A stretch of 64,000 nt of DNA from assembly GCA_019914995.1 (NCBI GenBank), contig CM034127.1:1860001-1924000 (forward strand), given 5' to 3'. Below the pieces are notes generated by a model, which was not told the DNA's origin, made no database searches, and saw nothing but the letters and a program-made list of their open reading frames with translations. Positions 38,405-51,237 of this stretch are shown here, piece by piece. The first letter of the stretch is position 1. Each line of letters opens with the position of its first letter. This DNA comes from Acanthochlamys bracteata. Lineage: Eukaryota > Streptophyta > Magnoliopsida > Pandanales > Velloziaceae. The position numbers and the translations under genes were made by a program.

Positions 38405-38665
38405 GTGTAATGTTTAGGATGCGTTTGAGATTATTTATAAAATAGAATTTTTTTAAAATAAAAAATATTTTTATTTTTTTAAAAAAAGTTTTTTTTATTT
38501 TTAAAAAAGAATAAAAATATGTAATAAAAAAATCTTATTATCTAAAATTTTATTATACTTTCTAAATTTTTAAATAAATTTTAAAAATATTTATAAAATA
38601 TATATTAAAAAATATATAATTGAAAAAAAAACATTGAAGAAAAGTTGAACCAAACGCCTCTTAGA
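38405..38665. repeat. MITE-like AT-rich foldback repeat
   Basis: The left end GGATGCGTTTGAGATT and the right end CCAAACGCCTC are near-inverted repeats around an A/T interior with TTTTTTAAAATAAAAAATA-type runs. It is the same general design as the 37960 copy. Confidence 0.6.
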
Positions 38666-38750
38666 TTGGCACACAGTTGTTGAGACCAAGGATCCTGTAT
38701 CGCTTAGCTTGATACTAAGATTGTCCTACTATTTTTTTCCAATTAACCAG

Positions 38751-38871
38751 GTACTTGTATCGAGGTTTAGCAACATGTGATCGGTCTACCTGTGACCAAT
38801 GCCTTAAGATACATGAGAAACTAACAGAGAAAGCAGGGCTAATACTGTCTGAGCTCTATTACTTCGCCCAG
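38751..38871 (+). other. orphan exon-like segment (40 codons)
   Basis: The segment is flanked on the left by a pyrimidine tract and AACCAG, and on the right by CAG/GTAATATT, so it has the form of an internal exon of 121 bp (phase 1 in, phase 0 out). The open frame reads YLYRGLATCDRSTCDQC, then LKIHEKLTEKAGLILSELYY. It has balanced codon use in a region that is otherwise repeats. I do not recognise the family and see no partner exon within several kb. It may be an exon copied by a transposon, a relic of a lost gene, or part of an unrecognised gene. Confidence 0.35.
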
Positions 38872-39004
38872 GTAATATTCTCATCGCTGCCTTTGTTGGA
38901 TGATAATGAATTACTTTACATTTCATAAATGTTATTTCTGAGGAGATTCTGAAACATACATGGAAGGCAATACCCGAGTGGAACCTTTAGACTCATTACT
39001 GACG

Positions 39005-39510
39005 TAGTAAATATTTGAGAGTGTTTATTGAAAAAAAAAAATTTTAAAAATGTTTTTAAAATTTTTTAAAATAAAGTTTATTTTAATTAAAAAATTAATA
39101 ATAAGATTATATTATATTAAATTTTTCTGAATTTTTAAAATTTAAAAGAATAAAATTATAAAAAATTTTATTGAAAAATAAAAAATAAAAAATTGGAGTT
39201 AAAAAGAAGATAGTAAACTATTTTACTTAGCTATATTATCTAACCGGAACACACATTCCTATAATATAACAACCGTGCTTCTTACCAACTTTCTTCTTCC
39301 CTTTCTGAAGTTGGTTTTAGCTTATTAGAAAAAAATAGTTTTTAAATTTTTTATTTCATAATTTTAATATATATTTTATAAATATTTAAAAAAATTATTT
39401 AAAAATTTAAAAATATATAAAAATTTTATATAGTGAAATTTTTTATTACATATATTTATTATTTGTTTGGAGTTAAAAAAATATTAGCTTGAAAACGCTT
39501 TAATTTAGTC
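39005..39510. repeat. two AT-rich foldback-type repeats
   Basis: Blocks at about 39005-39240 and 39310-39510 share the pattern of the other copies (TTGAGAGTGTTTATTG, then A/T interior; TTAGAAAAAAATAGTTTTTAA, then A/T interior). The ends are diffuse, which suggests old copies. Confidence 0.45.
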
Positions 39511-41751
39511 AGTAAACTGATTATGTTGTTAATTTTAGTCATATTTAGAATCCTGCCTATTTATTTGTTCATTGCCCATTATTCTTGACTTGGGCTCAAT
39601 ATTTGTTGGGCTCAATATCTTGTCCTATTTCTGTTCTTTTTAATTTAGTCTCGTTTGTTGTTTGAACAACCAGACTGTTGAATATTGAAACTTTTGGCTT
39701 TGTTTTACCCCATGGATTATTGAACGATCCGTTTCTCTTTTAGAAAATTTGTTTATAGAAAACTACTTATCAATTAAAATGGTCCTACAGATTGAAGTGT
39801 CCTTTGGTTTGTTTGCAAGGAATGCCACATTACATATTAGATATATCTAGGGACTCAATGACTCGTTAGTCATTCGTCATTAATTATTAGCGTGTCATGA
39901 TATGTTGCATTCCATCAGATTTATAGAATCTGAATGATACAAAAGGTTTTAGGTTCTTACTTCTTAATGGACCGACCAAATAACTTCTGGAACTCCGACT
40001 GTGTTGGTTGCTTGTGAAGTAGCACCTACTAAAAACACTTGTTAAGTTAAAGAAATTTTAAGCGACTATTATCTACTTGGAATAAGTGTGTGTTTAAAAT
40101 ACATATAATGAGTTTAAAATACATACCGGCTTTTATATTTGGAACTATGTGAAGCTACTCGTGCCGTGAAGCTTCCCTTTACCAACTTTCGTATTTTAGG
40201 GCTTTTGTCATGGAAAATAACAAAAATAAAATTAACTTATACAATTAAATGAAAATTCAGAAAAAAAATTGAGAAGCCGAAAGTGAGAAGATCTATCTTC
40301 TACGACTCTTCTGTTATCTTCTTCGACTTTTTTCAAATAGCTTCAAACGCACAAGCAAAGCAGTCAAAAGTACCAACAGTATATTAGAGGGCGAAATTTC
40401 CAATGTAAGAATTCATCAGAAAATCCGGCATGTTTGAAGGCATATTATTTGGTCACACTACAAACTACAAAGCAAACAAAAAACATTTCATTCATTCACT
40501 CACGGCCATGAAAATTACTACTATAGGTCCACGAAAACATTACCTTTGTTTTTCATGCTGATTGATGTATTTCAGGTATGACTACCGACAGACGCCGTAG
40601 ACAAAAAACGAATCATCAATTTTAAAATATCGCCTACATCATTCAGAATAGGATGTAATGTTGTGAGGGTGAGAATTTTTATCCCGGAAGGAAGCTGTTT
40701 GTACAAACATGTGTAATACAAGTTGGTTCGCACGCTGGGTGTTGGGGATTCTGGGAATCAGAATCGCAGAAAGAGCGCCTATCAACGATCTCATCCACCA
40801 CACGGTAATACATACCGCACCCACGTGAACGCACGCACCATGGCCTTTCTCTATCGTAAGAAAAGCTTTTAATCTTTTGGGTAGAGTTTTGAAAATATCA
40901 GAAGCAAGCAACTGTAGAAGTGTTTTTGCAATCGTAAGGAAACTACAATGAGAAAGACGCTACTTGTTCTTAGGATGCTTTCGGCTTTCCATTTCATACC
41001 AGGTTTTAATCTTTTATTTAAAACCTAAATCATGTACAACATCATAAGAGTTTATTCTAAAAATATTTAAAATATTAATTTATATTGAGAGTTAATCAAA
41101 ATAAAATATCCGAAAAATTCGATGAATACACTAAAAAGTTCATTTAATTTAAAATTTTAAGTCAATAAATTATAAAATTCTCTAATATATTTATTTATTT
41201 ATTTTATTTTTATTTAATGTGAAATTTATTTATTTATTTTTAATATAATAATTTATACATAAAATTATTTTTAAAATAATTTTATTTTTAATTTAAATAT
41301 TCTCAAAAGTTTCATTACTGTGCAGATTCTGGTAGAACGAAAGAAAAAGACAGAAATTCAAGCAAACAAAAGTCTTGGTTAATAGTAAGTAATGCACTAT
41401 CCCAACAACTTTCTTCTTATTTGGTTGATAAAAATTGTATTCTATCTTTTAAAAAAAAGTTTTTTATTACACTTTCAAACACATTCCGAAGTTCGTGTAT
41501 TCGATTTTAATAGCATATAGAAAATGCAATGTAAAGCAAAGTGTAATAATCTTTAACAAATAACCAACATTTTGTTTCCAGGAATTATGGCGAGACGTCG
41601 GCTCCCGACAACCCCAGCGTGGCCTTCTCCATTTCATATTTTAATTAATGGATTCATAAGACATTTGTTTTAATTAGTTCTAAAGTTTTGCACGGTGATA
41701 GCTACCATCCATCATAGCTAATCTTAATCTAAAACTAAACAAAAAGTAATC

Positions 41752-41772
41752 ATTATTATTATTATTATTATT
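41752..41772. repeat. ATT microsatellite
   Basis: Seven ATT units in the intergenic region upstream of the HD-Zip gene 3' end. Confidence 0.9.
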
Positions 41773-42567
41773 TTAATTTTTCTGGTCAGAGAATCTGGAG
41801 CAAACGTGCCCACCAGAACCCCGCATCACACCCTCACAAACTTTAATTTAAACCCCAAGAAAATTATACTGATTAGTTAATCAATCAATCCGTGCATGCC
41901 GATAAGATGCACGACCCAAACTGGTCCAGTCCATAACCACCGCATGTGGGAAACTAATTACTGAGACGTTTAAAAACACTTAAGCTAAAAAAAATTTCAA
42001 AAAATAATTTTTTTAATTGTTTTAAAATAAGTTTTACTTTAGATTTTGAAATAGTGAAATCAAAATATGCTATAAAACTTTAGATAACAATATAATTAAG
42101 ATTTTATCTTATTTAAATAATATTGAATATATGAATTTATTTTTTTCGGTCGTCATAAATTATATTTATCGAGAAATATAAATTCTTTAATGTTTTGTCA
42201 CTATTAAACCAAATTTTGTCGTGTGACCGTTTTTTTTTTTCCGCTTAAATTAAGAGTAAGCAACAGGAGTTCAGATAATTATAGAGATTATAGATAAATC
42301 CAGAAAGAGAATGAAGAACAAAAACTAAACTACGGATTAATAACTACGGAATTAATTTCTGCAGCGTTGCAAAATCATATAAAAATTCATGCATTGATGA
42401 TATATAAACGAAATTCCCAGGTCAAATAGAAAACCATGACTGGGTGTTTCTCTTCCATATCTATTCTTTTCCCTTCTACACTAACTACTACGCTTTCTAA
42501 ACAAGCAACAACACTTCGAAAAATTACCCATTTTTTTGTTCTTCATCTAATTACAAGCTTCTTTAAT

Positions 42568-43826
42568 TCATTCACGAGCACTAAACGCCGAGCGAAGAGG
42601 AACCGGAGCCCACGGCATAGCTGGTGCAAACTGTCTTGGTAACTGCTGATGCTCTGCAACTGTTGCTGGTGCTGGTGGCGGTGCTGCAGCAGCTGTAGCC
42701 GTAGCAGCAGTAGCGGCGGAGACGCGTTCGCAAGAAGGGCACATGGTGAGTGTTGTTGGAGGGTTCATGTGCATGTAGAAGTGTGGTGATAGCTTCAGAG
42801 CACGAAGCTCTGCGACTTCTTTATGAAGTCGCCGATTTTCATCTGTTAAGTTCTCGCAGCACCGTTTTAGGTACTCGCAGTCAACTTCCGTTTGCTTCAA
42901 CTTGGTCCTGATCAAAACAAATAGAAACCATTAGAACGTTGTGATTCCAAATATGGAAGCTTTTCGAGCTACTTGAAAAAAATGGAGAGTACGTTGTTTC
43001 CCGTTATTGTTTACCTTGCTCGCCGGTTTTGGAACCAGACTTCAACTTGTCTTGGCCGAAGATTCAACTGCTTTGCCAAAGCCAGCTTCTGCTTCTGTTC
43101 ATTTATAAAAGCTTCGTTATTATTATTCATTCCGTTCTTGATCCATGAGACAGAGGAAGACTAAAGAAGAAGAAGGAATCAAGCTTACAGGATTGAGAGT
43201 GTTGTGTTCTTTGAAGCTTTCTTCAAGAACAGCAGACTGGTCTTTCGAAAGCCGAAGTTTCTTCCTGCAGTTGTCGCCATCTAATTCTTCGTCGCTGGCG
43301 CCGGATCTTGAGCACGTCGCACGTTGATCAGCTTCATCACGCTCTAAAATCCCTCGCTTGCCGGCGCTGACGCTCGACACCGTGCTGTTCGGCGACGAAA
43401 CACCACCTTCTTCTTCTATTTCCCTCTCAACTGTTCTTTCACCCGCTGCTGTAATTGTCGCCGGAGTTCTGTTCACATCAACCCCTCTCAACTGGAGCAA
43501 TCTTCCATCACCAACAACTGTTCACACAAATCACCATCAGTTTTAAATCTCTTGAAAAAAAATTCACAAAATTTGAAACAGAGAGGGATCTACTTCTACA
43601 AACCTGAGAAAGGTTGAAGTAGATCGATCTTGTTCTGCTTCTGTTGCATCTGCTGCTGCTGCGCTACAGAAGTAATACTGATGGACGAAGGCGGCATAAG
43701 ACTGAGCTGCAAAGGGAATGAACAGTGATGATGATGGTTCTCCGATGATGATGATGAGATCGAAGTATTACTTGTACGACTCATCAAACTCAAACTCAGA
43801 CCTAAATCATCTTTCTCCACTACCAT
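42568..43826 (-). CDS. HD-Zip class II transcription factor (HAT3/HAT4/ATHB4 type)
   Basis: Four exons (43826-43604, 43517-43189, 43094-43015, 42907-42568) encode 323 residues with closing phases. Order: [14 protein letters not shown] at the N-terminus gives an EAR-type LxLxL repression motif; [15 protein letters not shown] is the class II acidic/Ser region; the homeodomain (about 157-216) has [17 protein letters not shown] and [16 protein letters not shown]; the leucine zipper follows with heptad Leu ([19 protein letters not shown]); then [22 protein letters not shown], the CPSCE motif diagnostic of class II. FYMHM and the DVNRTP segment point to the HAT3/HAT4/ATHB4 group, which represses targets in shade response and leaf polarity in Arabidopsis. 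The C-terminus after CPSCE is Ala/Pro-rich. The start was chosen because [11 protein letters not shown] matches the family N-terminus; the upstream in-frame ATG lies in the 5' UTR. Confidence 0.94.
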
Positions 43827-45324
43827 GTTTTCGCCCAAAAAAAAAAGAAATTTTGCAAGCTTTGAATATTTTTTTTTTTGTGGGTTTCTTGAGCAGTTTC
43901 TCAAAATAGAAGCATTTGCTTTGTGAAATATAAGAAAGGGGTCGGAGGGGGAGGAAGAAGAAGAGCAGTGAAGAGGGTTATAAATAGGGGAGAAGCAATC
44001 ATGAATCGGCTGGTCCCACAATTAACGCAGTGATACCAGCAGGTGGGTAGATTATAGATTGTAGATTATATATTGAAAATTATAGATTGAAAAAAAAAAA
44101 ACAAACAAAGAATATTGAGAAAACAAATTTTAATCAAAACACTAATTAAATTAAGTTTTTGTATTTGAATTTAAGCGGAGATCCAGCGGTTTAATTGCTT
44201 ACAGTTGACTATATGTACTTCGATTTGCTACTGCTTATTATTATCATAATTATCGTGAGTATTATAATTAATCAACAAAAACATTAGAAATATTAAACTA
44301 ATTTTTATTAGAATGAAACGTGCATCTTTTCATTTTCCAACAAACCACAAAATAATTTAAATTTCAGTTTTTAATAACTGATATATCTTTTTGCAAACAA
44401 AATGTGCTAGAAAAACTTCTCAAATTTTGGAATGTACTTTTTTTTGCTTAATAATTTACTTGTTTATAAAATTTTACTTTTAACTCACTCATAATTACAT
44501 ACAATTACTTAAAATTATATTAATTAAAATTCACTTCTAACACCAATATTTATATAATTTATTTCATATTAACCCATTTTCAATTATAATTGACTTACTA
44601 AAAAAGTGCAACTTTTGCTCCAAAAAAATACGTAACCATATGTGGTTTGTAATTTTAATTTAAATCTGATTAAGATTCAATTTTAGCTGTGACTTAATAT
44701 GGTTATTAAAAAAATTAACTTTTGACGTAAGTGCCTAGATTACTTTTTTTCGTTTGCGGAAAATAGTTAATTAGTCGGTTTGTAAGATAGTAAGTTATTG
44801 TCATGTAAAAGTTTTGTAATTGATTTGGTCGGTGTTATTTATTGTGATATTAAATTACGTTGCTCGTAATTTTGTAATAAATGTGAAGTAAGACCAAGAG
44901 TGTGGTAATTAAGTATGTGAACTAAATTGTTTTTGACCATTTAATAAATGTAATTCAAAGTCTACAAAAATACCTGCTGTAAATGTAGTAAAAGAGCATT
45001 TGAATGAAATTAAGAATGACTAAAGTTGTTTATTAGTTCATACATCGAATAACGATTGAATGTTAATTACTTTTGCGTGCTTTATTTAACGTGCTAATCG
45101 AGTCAAGCGTGTAACTGTTATTTGAAATTAACAAAAAGAAATATTAACTTCACTATATTTTCATAAGGATTGTTATGTTGAGCCATGTATGAATTGTAGA
45201 ATTCATAGAATTTGCCCCCGAATGATTTTATAATTACATGCATTGGATCGATTTATAAATTAAATTATTTAACTAATTATTTATAAATTAATATTATATA
45301 TATATATTTTAGTAAGCGAAATTA

Positions 45325-45510
45325 TTAACAAGACGTTTGGTATTTTATTTTAAAAAAATAATTTGTATATATTTATTAATACTTAAATTTTTATTTAAAA
45401 ATTTAGAAAATAAAAATTTTATGTTAAAATTTTTATTATTAGTTTAAATACAAAAATATTATTTAAAAATATTTTAAAATATTTTCAAACGTCTCAAACA
45501 TTAGAACTTA
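45325..45510. repeat. MITE-like repeat with AGACGTTTGG ends
   Basis: The left end AGACGTTTGGTATTTTATTT and the right end ATTTTCAAACGTCT are inverted repeats of each other around an A/T-rich interior of about 150 bp. It belongs to the same broad group of AT-rich foldback elements as the copies at 37960 and 38405. Confidence 0.6.
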
Positions 45511-46678
45511 TGAAGTACATAAAGTTATAGACAATATGGTCCAATTTAAAGTATTTGAAGGTTAAAGAACATGGGACAATAATAAGTAATATGCACGATC
45601 GTTGTGCATGTGAGAGGAACTAGCTCAGTTGTGCTGTACTATTATATATAGAATTGTAGAGAATAGTTGGAATGAAGTTTTGTTAAAGATGCGTTTTTTT
45701 TTCTCTACCTTTTTATTTTGCATAGATCAATAGTTGTCGGAAACGGCCTGATCGTCGTAGACGTGTATATATAATGAATGATTAAAAGCGATCATGCATT
45801 TTGGAGCTATATGAAATTGTTTATAAAAATATTTTGTAAAGAAATTATATTGTTATTTTATTTAAACATTAAAGTTTATTTTTTGATATAAAATTAGTAA
45901 AACTAATTAATAAAATATTTCCTACAAGGAAACATTTACAAGTACTTAATAAAATAATTTTTGTAAAAGACTAGTTTTTAATCTAAAAAATAATTATTAT
46001 TTATAAACTATATGTAATTTAAATTACATTTAAATATTTGAAATTCAAAATTCTGTTTAAAAAAATAAAATAATTTCAAATAAAAGCAGAATATAAGTTT
46101 TTTGAAGCGGCACCTTGAGCTGAAACATTCTGTCCCGGACACATTGGATATTGTATGGCAGCAAATGACAAAGAAGAGCCAATGGCGAGTAGCCGGGGAA
46201 GGGCGGGGTCCAACCGTCCCAGGCATGCGTGTGTTTACTTTTAAATTAAATTCACTTTTTTAAATAAAATTTAAAAAATAAATATAAAATTAACAGTTTT
46301 CGTAAAATATAATTTTGTTATTAATTTTATATTAATAATAAAATTAAAATAAATTTTAAAAATATTGTATTTAAATTATTATTTTATATTAAAAAAATAA
46401 AATTTTAGGTGGTTAAATGCGTCCTCTCAGAGTATGAGTTGAAGCAGCATGATATGATGATCGCTTTAGGTGTGGGCAATTCATTATTGCACCTGCTTCT
46501 TCTTGTTCTTGCTTTGGATGGTTTTGGGTTTGCTTTTGATCAGAGTGTATTTTATCAATTAAAACAAATTTTCAAAACTTAATTTAATAAAAATTAAGTA
46601 CAATAAAAATAAATAAATAAAATTTAACACAAATAAAATATTTGAAATTGTATGATAATAAAATGGAAAAATATTAAT

Positions 46679-46699
46679 TATATATATATATATATATAT
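46679..46699. repeat. TA dinucleotide microsatellite
   Basis: About ten TA units in intergenic DNA. Confidence 0.9.
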
Positions 46700-47674
46700 C
46701 TCATATAATGGAACACAAACACATACATATTATGACATGATGTGATGTCCTGTCCCTAACTTTGCGAGCACATCAGCTGCTTCATGGTCCCTACAAATTC
46801 CATCATCTCCATCCCACGCATTCCTTTTTCTGCTTTCCTCCTCTTCATTGAATTTAATAAATAGTATTGGGTTAGAGCGGGTTCCATATCAACAGTCATG
46901 ATACTGCTAATCATGCCAATCATTAATCTCTCTTTCCATATCATAAATTAAACGCAACCAAAACTTTTTCTTTTTCTATCTCTTTTTGCAATCTATATAT
47001 GTATTACTTTTCTGTATTGTTACTATTTTAAAAAATCAAAGTTTTTCTTCCTTTATAGCGAAAGAAGATGGATGGAGATATGCTATTATTGATTTAACTA
47101 ATGATTCGCTTTAGATATTAAAAAAAGAAAAGCAAATATTTTAAGAATATTTTTTAGGAAAGAAATCGAATCATCAGAATATTTGATTTTTGAACACTCG
47201 TTTTCTAATAAATAGAGATACAAAAAAGTTAATGTAAAATTTGATTTGCTGACGAGAGGAGATAGGTTCGAAGAATGCAATACCGATAAAAGTTGAAGAC
47301 TAGCTAGAGAAGGAGCGATGCGGTTTTAAAGAATGCAATATTTTATATGTCGAATTAAAAGAGTGAATCCTGGAACTTTTTTTTATCTTTACCAATAACA
47401 ATAATTAAGTAACGTTTGTCTTTACTCGTTTTTTCTTGTTAAAAACATAATCTCACGATGAATTAAGTGTAGTGTCGAGTAAAGTAAAGGGGTGTTTTGG
47501 GGATTGATCAATGAAATTAATGGTGTCTTTAGATTCTTTTATCAAGCTGCTTGCCACTTTGGTTACAAACTAACAGCTTCTCCTTCTGATTGTCTTTTGG
47601 GAAAAAAAAAAGTTGTTCTGAAATTTCTCCTAGCTAGATAGTGGTTTGCTTGTTCTACTCATTCACTAGTACCT

Positions 47675-47710
47675 ATTAATTAATTAATTAATTAATTAAT
47701 TAATTAATTT
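47675..47710. repeat. TTAA/ATTA tetranucleotide microsatellite
   Basis: About nine units of ATTA in tandem in intergenic DNA. Confidence 0.9.
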
Positions 47711-48282
47711 TACGAGCTATGCATGATTGGAGAGGGATAAATTCAATGTGTTCGAATAAAGTTCTATCGAAGCAATTACTTCATACAGCTAAGCAAGATT
47801 GTTGATCAAGTGAAATTTAAATGACAATAATCTCTATTTAAAAGTCAAAAAATTAATTTCAAATGAGAGGTACTAAGAATAAAATTTAAACAGAAATAGT
47901 TATTTCAAAAATATACTGTACTTCATATCGAAAGTAATTTTATTTAATTAAAAAACTACTTTCGGTTGATGTTATATTGTTTTTAAAATTTATTTTGAAT
48001 ATTTTATAAAACATACATTTTTAACAATATAGTATTTGTGCAATAAAATAGTGGGCGTGTGATAATGTGAAAACAAACAGTAGTGGGTCTATTTCATAAA
48101 TAAAACGAAACACTCACAAGGTGGCATGGGGAGTTGGTTGTTCACGTGGGTTGGAGGAATAAAATAAAGAAAGGTTCAGAATCTACGATCCAGTTGTTTA
48201 CTACTACTGTTCTACTTCCTTCGTCAGCTGCTGGTAATAATCATCTTATTCGCAAATGGTGTGGGGTTCGCTTCACGTGCCG

Positions 48283-48302
48283 GCAGCAGCAGCAGCAGCA
48301 GC
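48283..48302. repeat. GCA/CAG trinucleotide microsatellite
   Basis: Six to seven GCA units. An overlapping open frame reads a run of Gln, but there is no other sign of a gene. Confidence 0.85.
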
Positions 48303-48804
48303 GAAGTGAACAAACTACGAACAGTTCGTGCATGAAAGGGGAAAAAAAAAGAAAACACAGGAGAGCAGAAAGAAAGCAGAAGTTGATTTGAGAGAGAGAG
48401 CGAGCGTGCGTTCCATGCTGTCTTTCCCACTCCCGACAACCTCCACCCACAACCAATCATTGATTGCCTCCCTCCATTAATCATCACATTTTTATTTCAA
48501 TCTTTCTCTTTTCCCAAAATACCCTTCTCATTTTCCTCTCTTATTTTTTATAAAAAAGGTAATTGGCACGCATTACTCTTTGACGCCGACGGATGTCAAT
48601 CCACTAAACGCTTATTTTAATAAAAATAAAGCATAATTAGAAAATAAGTATTAAATATTACAAAATAAATTTATAATATAATTATCTAAATATTAAAAAT
48701 ATTTTTTATAAGATTACTTTTAGATAACTTAAATATATCCTTTAGCTTTATGTTTTGTTAAAAAAAAAAGTATAAACGTCTTGAACACGTAACTAAACTG
48801 GTAG

Positions 48805-49055
48805 GCGTGCGTTTTAAATTATTTATGAAACAAAATTTTTTTAAAATAAAATATTTTTATTTTTTTAAAAATAAATTTTATTTTTTTATTTTTAAAAAAA
48901 TAATAATAATATATAATAAATTATATAAAATTTTTTTATACTATCTAAAATTTTAAATAAAATTTTTAAATATTATAAAATATTTATTAAAAAATTTAAA
49001 ATAAAAAAAATTAAAAAATAACGTTTGAAATGTGCTTTCAAACGCGCTCTTAATG
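48805..49055. repeat. MITE-like AT-rich foldback repeat
   Basis: The left end GGCGTGCGTTTTAAATTATT and the right end GTGCTTTCAAACGCGC are rough inverted repeats, and the interior is almost only A and T. Design as for the other copies. Confidence 0.55.
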
Positions 49056-50044
49056 ATCCACTTGTTTCTATATAGACACGAGCTACGTACGTGCGTATTT
49101 TACATGATACTTAACGAGACAACACAAGTTCTAGCCTGCAGGAAAAGAAGAGTTCTTAAGGAAAAAAATTAAAAAGAAAAAAAATTATGTTTGTCTATTT
49201 TGAGTTAACGTTTCGGGGGACAACTCCACATGCATGTTTAGATTATAATTAAAGAAAAACATTGCATGATAAGTTGAAGACCTAACTTTTAATGTCCATT
49301 TTGTCCATACACATATTTGTCTATCTCAATCATCACCGCTTGTAGTTTATCTTAATAACTATCCGTATGATTGATCACATGGCCCTTTTTTGCGCAAATT
49401 ATTGATGGCAAGTCAAAGTTATGTTCACGTCGTGTTTCAGTTTATTAGAAATAAATTTTATAAAATTTAATATTTTAAAGTTCAAGTAAAAATAAAATTT
49501 GCTAGAGATATAGCTAGAAATGACAAACGTAAAAAATTTCAAATAGAAACTGAATACCAAAGTGATTTGATTTAAAATTTGATGAATCAAAATAAATAAA
49601 TTATGTCCTTAATTCAATAACCAAAATGTAGTTTTTAAAATTAGTTCTAAGTTCTAAATTTCTTAGAAAAATTTAATATTAAATATTTGACTACTGATTG
49701 TAATACGGAATTACATACTATAAGCTCGCTGCTACTCATGAAAGATCGTGTGACGCAATTTTGTGATAATTCTTAACAATTTTATTGAATAATAGGCGCC
49801 AAACTCTAGAATATTATAAGAAAGCAATTTGTATAAAGGGGCGTTTACGGACATATGATAATTGTTTGATTTGGTTGGTAATAATAAGATTTGGTTCCAA
49901 TTATTCCCCACGAGTGCTGCCTAGCTGTCCCACGTGTCGCTCACAACTCGACATATCTTATCTTCTAACGCATTCATCCATCCGTACGACTCGGTTCTTC
50001 CCATGTGACTCACACGTGCCTTGTGGGACTTCTTTGTTAGAAAA

Positions 50045-51232
50045 ATATAATATCCGATGAGTTAACCAAAATAAGATATCTAAAAGATCCGATCTATATA
50101 TTAAAAAGCTCAATCCAACTCAAAAATTTAAGTCAATAAATAATGAAACTCTATAATATATTAACCCTCTTTTTATCTTATCTTTATTAAATATGGAACT
50201 AATCTACTCACTTTTAATTCAACAATTTTTCTCTTAAAAATGAGTCATCTATATTTTCTTCTCATCCAAGCATCTTATCGCGCACCAAGTACGTCGATCG
50301 CTCAGAATCTTAGCCACTTGGCCTCGAGCACCATCACTGCACACAAACAGCTAGCTTTTAGAGCCCAATTTGCTTCGAATCCTTACTCATACCTTGCGAA
50401 GTCCATGTGAATCATACTGGTCTTAATCTGTTCATCACACTATCAACTATAGCTATAACATACGCCGGTCGCTTCGCTTGCGCACCGTTTGTGCAACTAA
50501 GAGCCAACCATCAGATCCCAATTTGCTCTGAATTCTCGCTCACACCTCGCGAAAAGCCTTATGTGAGTCACGCTGTTCTTAACCTGCTCATCCACTGTCA
50601 GCGAGAGCTACTACGTGCATTGAACTCCCTACCAAATCATCGGCTCTGATACCACTTGTAGGATCGGATCCGCACACTAAAAGGATTGGCCAATCTCTTA
50701 GGGATTAACATCCCCCATTTATAAGCACATACCCATCTAATCATCCAGTCAATATGGGACTATTAAGAGGCATGGACTGTTAAGCCCACCAAACTAGGGT
50801 CCACGTGGCCCAACTTAAGGCGAGTTGTTGGCTCACCTCCAAGTTAACTAGCCCGTCTTTTACTCCGGCCCATCAAGCCCACACGCTACTTACCCGACTC
50901 TAGCCCACCAAACTAGTCCGTTTTTCACTCGGGCCCACCAAGTCCTACACGCTACTAATCCGAGTCTAGCCTAATTTGGAAACCCAACAATCTCTCCCAG
51001 CAACACGCCGGATGGCTTCACTTTATCGGGCTCTAAAACTACTGTTGGGGATATACAACACCGGAGGAGTTAATCAAGATAAGACATCCGAAGGATCCAG
51101 TTCATATATTAGAAAGCCCAATCCAACCCAAAAACTTAAGCCAATAGGTTATGGAACTCTCTAATATATTAACCCTATTCTTATCTTATCTTTATTCAAT
51201 ATGGGACTAATTTATTCACTCTTAATCCAACA
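50045..51232 (-). mobile_element. non-autonomous LTR retrotransposon remnant (TRIM/LARD-like)
   Basis: Two direct repeats bound a 432-bp interior. The right LTR (50657-51232, 576 bp) reads on the minus strand from TGTTGGATTAAG to GATCCTACA. The left copy (about 50045-50224) matches its last ~180 bp, ending AATTCAACA, and is truncated on the left. Two bases inside the right LTR, at 50642-50654, the minus strand reads TGGTATCAGAGCC, the primer-binding site complementary to initiator tRNA-Met. Next to the left LTR, minus-strand AAGAGAAAAAT at about 50226-50236 is a polypurine tract. This places the element on the minus strand with its 5' LTR on the right. The interior has no gag or pol, so it depends on other elements. 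It contains two ~90-bp similar units (about 50361-50450 and 50513-50605). Divergence between the LTRs suggests an old insertion. Confidence 0.75.
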
Positions 51233-51237
51233 ATCCC

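Larger units (their letters stand above)
35469..42567. other. 7.1-kb AT-rich intergenic region with dispersed repeats
   Basis: The first ~100 bases are probably 5' UTR and promoter of the DUF761 gene, with a CT/AG-rich leader. The rest contains many AT-rich foldback-type repeats (listed separately), an orphan exon-like segment at 38751-38871, and a more balanced stretch at about 40550-40950 in which no protein family is recognised. No gene with convincing structure is seen. Confidence 0.6.
43827..50044. other. AT-rich intergenic region, no gene
   Basis: The first 200 bp are probably the HD-Zip 5' UTR and promoter; a putative TATA (TATAAATA) lies on the minus strand at 43978-43988. The rest is AT-rich with foldback-type repeats at about 45325-45510, 45815-46040, 46255-46420 and 48805-49055, and simple repeats listed separately. 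A GC-richer patch at about 46100-46230 and an open frame at 48134-48391 contain nothing I recognise. Confidence 0.6.

Noticed and set aside
40639..40911. Minus-strand open frame of 90 codons in a less AT-rich patch
   Set aside because: No domain, no splice context, and the residues show no family resemblance; chance cannot be excluded.
48134..48391. Open frame with a polyglutamine run
   Set aside because: The Gln run is just the GCA microsatellite; nothing else in the frame looks like a protein.
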